Assembly: GCA_948474755.1 (NCBI GenBank)
Contig: CAOLHI010001664.1
Location: forward strand, 283,696-347,695
Length of the DNA: 64,000 nt
Origin: Ctenosaura bakeri
Taxonomy: Eukaryota; Chordata; Lepidosauria; Squamata; Iguanidae
Reading direction: 5' to 3'
A model generated the notes under the pieces. That model was not told the DNA's origin. It did no database searches and worked only from the letters and a program-made list of their open reading frames with translations. Every line of letters begins with the position of its first letter. Within the stretch, counting starts at the first letter, position 1. Below, piece by piece: positions 54,838-64,000 of this stretch. A program made the position numbers and the translations under genes.

Positions 54838-55300
54838 GCCCAAGGTTGCAAATGTACAATAGGATTCCCGTATCCACAGGGGATTGGTTCCACACTCACA
54901 CGCCCCGTGGATACTGAAATCCACAGAGAGGAGTGAACACCCTGTCCACCGCCAATTGAGGTGGTGAGGAGGCAGGATTGTGCCCCTCGCCTCTTTCCTG
55001 CCAGCCACCAGGGCAATCAGGCCTAGAGTGAGGGGCAGGATCACACCCCTCACCTCTTTACTGCACGCTGCTACTGCATCGGGCTCAGAGTGAGAGGCAG
55101 GAGGAGGTGAGGGGCGCGATCGCACATTTCTTGCCTCTTTCCTGCCTGCCACCAGGGTGATTGGGCAAGAGGCAGCGAGGGGCATGATCTTGTGCTCCTC
55201 ACTTTTCTCCCACCCGCTGCCACCATGATGGCAGCAGCGGGGAGCCAACCGTGGATAACAGAATCAGCAGATAATGAATCCGTGGATAAGGGGGTAATAA
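54838..55300. mobile_element. Pogo/Tigger-like MITE with GC-rich tandem body
   Basis: GTATCCACAGGGGATTGGTT and CCCCGTGGATACTGAAATCC at the left recur inverted as GGATAACAGAATCAGC and CCGTGGATAAGGGGGT at the right. The interior repeats a unit with GTGAGGGGCAGGATC and TTTCCTGCC about three times. Confidence 0.65.
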
Positions 55301-55744
55301 TCTATTCACAATTTCTCGGGAGTAAACCTTACTGAATTTAGTAAAAATTGACAACACCTGATATAGGCCTGGTCTCTGTCTTGCCCTGAGAATTCTCTTT
55401 AACAGGTATGAGGTGGAGATTTTGCTGTGTCTCCCCCAAATCTATTTTAGATCCAAGAGAGACATTTTTTTAAACCAAGAAGGAAAGTGGAAGTCACTTC
55501 CAATTTACTTCCTGGTTGTAAAAAGCCTTCTCTCGGGTTTAAAGCCACCATGGGGAGGGAGAAATGCCCCATAGGGAACATTCTGTATTTTAAAAAAATC
55601 AGATTATTCACAACTTGCAGAGCTTTGTGCAAGGGGAGGGCAGTTTTCTATTAATTTATCCTGTGCAGTTTTTAAGGCACAGAAATAATTACCTGTAACT
55701 ATCAAAGAGACAGCTAGTTAGTCTGTTCCTGTCTAAAACAACAA

Positions 55745-55745
<1 letters not shown>

Positions 55746-55780
<35 letters not shown>
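55746..55780. repeat. (GT)n microsatellite
   Basis: About 17 GT units inside an old repeat with TTAGTCTGTTCCTGTCTAAA at its left. Confidence 0.92.
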
Positions 55781-60039
<4,259 letters not shown>

Positions 60040-60490
60040 AAAACACTATTTGACTTAGATACAGGCTATCTGATACACTTGTCTCCTGATATGAGCCTGC
60101 TAGGCCCCTGAGATCCACAGCAGAGACCTTCCCCTCAATCCCACCACCTTCACAGGTACTGATGGCAAGAATGAAAAAAGGGTCTTCTCTGTGGCTGCCT
60201 CAACACTTTGGAACTCCCTCCCTAAGGACGGTAAACAAGGCCTCCGTCCTTGCTGCCCTTCCAGCAGCACGGAAGTACTTTTTTAGAAAAAATCAGGCAG
60301 GATTTCAGAATTGAAGGCTTTTAAAAAGGGTTGTAAATGTATAAAAACTAAAGAGTTTATGCTTTTAATATGATTAGTTGTTTAATTTGGTTTTAGTCTT
60401 GATTTTTGTATGTTTTTAATTGTAATAAAGCTACCTTGAGTCTCAGTCTTGGGAAACAGGCAGGATACAAATAAACTTAATAATAATTAC
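60040..60490 (+). mobile_element. CR1/L2-like LINE 3' end
   Basis: GGGTCTTCTCTGTGGCTGCC and TTTGGAACTCCCTCCC, then an AT-rich 3' region ending GGCAGGATACAAATAAACTTAATAATAAT. Confidence 0.65.
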
Positions 60491-63400
60491 CTCATCTTCT
60501 TTAATGATTGACTATGGTGCCTAGGTCTGATGGGATTTATAGTCCAACAACATCTACAGGAATATACCTTCCCCATTCTTGCATTACATTTACCAAAGTA
60601 TAACATTAAAAAAAAAGGTCACCAACAGCCCATCATGTTTAAAGCTCCTGCCTCCTTTTCCTTCAAAAGCTTAGACAAATATACAGGTTATATAATACAA
60701 CCAGCAACTCAATCAATTTCAGCTCAAAATGTAACATTTTAGCTCCAAAATGATGTGAAGAAACACGAAGAGTTGTCAATGGCCAACATGTAAGGTTGAA
60801 GTTCCACATTCAATGCCAGAAAAATTAGTTGTGTCTTCTTCTTTTCCTCCCGTTGCAACCCTCCAGCATACCAAAAAGCTGCTCCAGGGTGTTTCTGGTC
60901 TTCTAAGCAAGTTTTAGGGCATGCAGGGCTGTAGCTATGTGTGGCAGGAATGGTTGATTCTTGTGAAAGGAGCTGTATGCAGTAGAGGAGCACCACTGGA
61001 TTCTTGTCAGTATTTCCAGATGCTAATAGAGAATTACGGAAAACAAGAGTATACGAAGCAGTTTGGGCATATTAGTATGCATTTTATTTGCCCTGTTTGA
61101 CTGATAGAACTGGGTTCTGCCTTCGAATGGGTTCAGTCTCTCACAAGAAAGGAGGGAGAAGGAGAACCCCACTAGCAGTTAAACAATTCATATGATTCTG
61201 GCTTGCTATAATAGGAAAGGTAGGAAAGGAAGTATGATGAAGTTCAGGGAAAAGCCAAGAAGAGTGCATATGTAAAGCATAAACCAATTACAGTGAGCCA
61301 ACCTAGCAAGGTTTAAAGAGAAGCTCCCAAAAGAAGACTTTTAATATTTAGTATTTAATCACTGTCTGGGCCTTTTTTTTTTTTTTTGGTTAGAAAATTT
61401 ATTGGATCTTATCTCTTATTGGACTGTATGTCTTTGTCTACTTTATTGTTTCATTTTTGTAGTGCTGTGCACATTGATAATGCTATATCAATGAATATAT
61501 ATAAAATAATTCCATCCGCTTATCACAGACCTGAGGATACACTGGCTTGTCTTTGTGCAGAATCACCTTATTTTCATTAAGATATCTCAGAGAAGGTCAC
61601 AGAGAAGGAATAAGGTAGCTGGCAGAACTTTTAGTGCAAAAAAAAAGGTAATGTCAAAGTTGACTCTGTCATACCCTGTTTCTGCCTAAAAAAGTGTAAA
61701 GAAATATTCTGAGGGAATATTTTTTTTTTAAAGGCTGAAATGCTTTTAATTTGAAGTCCTAGGTGTTGTTGTTGTTGTTGTTGCTGCTGCTGCTGCTTGC
61801 TTTCAAGACATTTCTGACTTAATGCCAACCCTAAGATTAACCTTTCCTCCGAGAGTATGTGATGTGCCCAAGGTCACCCAGTGTGTTCCTATGGCCAAGC
61901 GGAAATGGAACCCTGGTCTCCAGGCTCATAGTTTAGTGCTCAAACCACTACATGCTGGCTCACAAAGTCCTAGATACTGCACCATATGCATTTAATTCAC
62001 TGTATGAATACGCATGCATATACTCACATTATGTATGTTCACTCTACACACACAACAAATTTTATTATTTATATATTTATTTAATTTTTATCACATCTTT
62101 CTTCCAAAAGTAGAAATGAGTACATTAAATCACTGTAGAATCTAATGGTGGAATACAACTTATCGCCACTAGGTGGAGGCAGACTCCAAATAAATGAAGT
62201 GTGATTTAGCTCTTTCACATTAGAATTCATGAACTGCTTCCCAGATTCACTTTACAAACACATCTAAAGCCCAGACACTTTAATTAGGGTTCAAAATTTC
62301 AACTCCCTTCCCTTTCCTACATATACCTAACCAGATTAAGAAAAGACAGTAATTACTGGAATTTAAATTATCATTACTAAATCAAACTTTCATGCTCTGA
62401 TAAAACATACTACGCATTTGGGACACTACATAGTTCAGTAAGCAATGGTAATCCATTACAACCACATCTTTTTTTTTAATGATTAATTTGTAAGATCTCC
62501 CTAATACTATAATCACAGCCAATTATACATATTTGTTACCTCTGTCATGTGTGAACTGAAAACCACATTCCAACAGGTTAACAAGAAGGTAAAATGTTTA
62601 CATAAGAGAATCTACCTAGGTATGGCAAAGATTTATGTGCATCCCTTGCCACCAAGGAATCTCACTTTGCTGATTTTCTGCAATTTTTATGTGGATACTC
62701 TTTTTCCTAGCACTGCTAGCAAGAATGATTTGTAAGGTGAGGTAGTCTTCAATCACTCCCAGCTAGGAAAGTGGATCACTGGGATGTGTGGATGTGCATA
62801 TATACATCGTAATGACCAAGCATATTTTCCTTGGAATCCCAAAAGACTGTACACCCAAGATTTATACTGCTTCCCACATTGGTCTTCTTCCTAGTCAGGA
62901 CAGGAAGCAACGTGCAAAAGGAACAAGTTACTGGTCGGTATTCAGAGCCCCACATGTGACTGATAAGCAGTTCTGTCTACAATAGTAAAAGTGGTTGAAA
63001 ATAGTACACTGCACACCAGGTACATGCTGATGCCCCAATACTGCAATTTTCAAGGCAGCAGGAGAAGCTGTTGTCAGCAAAAGGGGACAAAAAATATTTA
63101 CATTCAGATAATACAGCTTACAGTAGTGTTGGTGAAGTTATATTAACTATCCTAATTAAAACAGAGTATGAAGCCAATCCCAGCTCTGCTAAATCCCATG
63201 AGTTTGGGAGGTAGTTCACTGTTCTCACTCCCCAAGCTCTTAGAGGACTCCTGCTTCCAACTCTCAATTTCTTTTAACTTTTTAACAAAATGGTGAAAAT
63301 GCTTTGTCTCTTCTACTGGTTATAGACTCTTATACTCCTTTAAAATAGGGTGGCACTGGTTCATTTGCATTTAGTTGAACTGACTTTTAGCTTACTTCCT

Positions 63401-63721
63401 GGTTAGAAATAGAATTCTTGTGGGTCTAAAACAGCTGGGAGGAGTTAATACAGCAAAATAGCTCTCCACATAACTCTTTTCAGGGCAATTCAATAGAGAG
63501 TACTGAGGACCCTGGAGAGCTCTAAAGCAGCTTTAGGGAAAACACATGCAAACACAGTTTGCACTTTTTTCACTCCTGGTTTACACAGTAGCCATCCTTA
63601 TGCCTATGAGATGACAAGAAGCAGGACATGAATGCAACAACTAGGGATTAATATATAGTCACCATGACTAACCTTATCCTTTGTCACTGATATTCCTGTT
63701 CTATCCTCCATTAATTGAGGA
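60491..63721. other. CASK intron with small repeats
   Basis: Besides the SINE at 61764 this holds repeat scraps (GATGGGATTTATAGTCCAAC at 60530; GTGCTGTGCACATTGATAAT at 61462) and no gene. Confidence 0.4.
61764..61961 (-). repeat. tRNA-derived SINE with (CAA)n tail
   Basis: Minus-strand copy of the 43284 family. The tail is CAGCAGCAGCAGCAACAACA-like at 61764-61797. The body has GGTGACCTTGGGCACATCAC, and the 5' end GAGCCAGCATGTAGTGGTTT carries the A box. Confidence 0.8.
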
Positions 63722-64000
63722 ATTGCTACTTATGTGAATGGTCATTCTGGGATGACAGGAGGGGCAATCCACCACGGATGGGTTGATCTCTTGCGCATCA
63801 GCCTGATGCAGGAGCCCACATGTTCCATTCAGTTATTTTCTGTTGGACTCCTCTCCCTGTCCGGCCAATTATGTTCCCTAGTGTAACCTAAACTAACTTG
63901 TCCTTAATTTTTAATTTTTTCTTTTTTAAGAGGTGGGTGTGGATTGCCCCTCCTGTCATCCAAGAATTACCATTCCTTTAAATACCAATTCTTCATTTTT
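63722..64000 (-). mobile_element. DIRS-B-like element, YR-side end, cut by window edge
   Basis: GCTACTTATGTGAATGGTCA and TGGGATGACAGGAGGGGCAA at the left match the start of DIRS-B. After about 150 bases, GGATTGCCCCTCCTGTCATC, CAAGAATTACCATTCC and TTTAAATACCAATTC give the first half of an internal complementary region. The coding part would lie beyond the right edge. Confidence 0.75.

Overview
This is vertebrate nuclear DNA, most likely from a squamate reptile (lizard). It is an intron-rich part of the CASK locus, transcribed on the minus strand. The assignment to a squamate rests on the mix of interspersed repeats: DIRS-type tyrosine-recombinase retrotransposons, L2/CR1-like and L1-like LINE tails, tRNA-derived SINEs (some with an ACA-type tail) and several TA-flanked MITEs. 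No bacterial or phage gene systems are present.

Nine consecutive CASK coding exons lie on the minus strand, running from 59692 down to 2701 (78, 73, 103, 176, 123, 84, 100, 122 and 78 nt). They have consensus splice sites and compatible phases. Together they encode about 312 residues: most of the CaM-kinase-like domain from just after the hinge, the stretch behind it, and the first L27 domain. The catalytic-loop HRD is kept but the metal-binding DFG reads GFG, as expected for the Mg-independent pseudokinase CASK. Earlier exons lie to the right of the window and later ones (rest of L27, PDZ, SH3, GUK) to the left.

A complete single-exon GPCR, GPR34 (49622-50749, plus strand), is nested in antisense in a CASK intron, as in mammals. 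Its usual neighbour GPR82 is not visible here.

The two largest introns are swollen by three long DIRS retrotransposons: DIRS-A1 (8879-14223, decayed, RT/RNase H core deleted), DIRS-A2 (19763-25853, nearly intact, GC-rich) and DIRS-B (27377-32966, AT-rich, degraded, another subfamily). All have split inverted terminal repeats and an internal complementary region that reads as the two termini joined, the hallmark of the circular DIRS intermediate. DIRS-A2 has open gag, RT-RNase H-methyltransferase-like and tyrosine recombinase frames. Gag and RT meet at TTT TGA C in a +1 arrangement, also present in DIRS-A1. Further DIRS-B-like fragments lie at 26297-26365, 40985-41045, 51890-52612 and 63722-64000. 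Every recognisable DIRS piece is oriented with CASK transcription.

The remaining intronic sequence holds LINE tails, SINEs, MITEs (one family carrying a ~110-bp tandem repeat), microsatellites and much sequence in which I see nothing specific.
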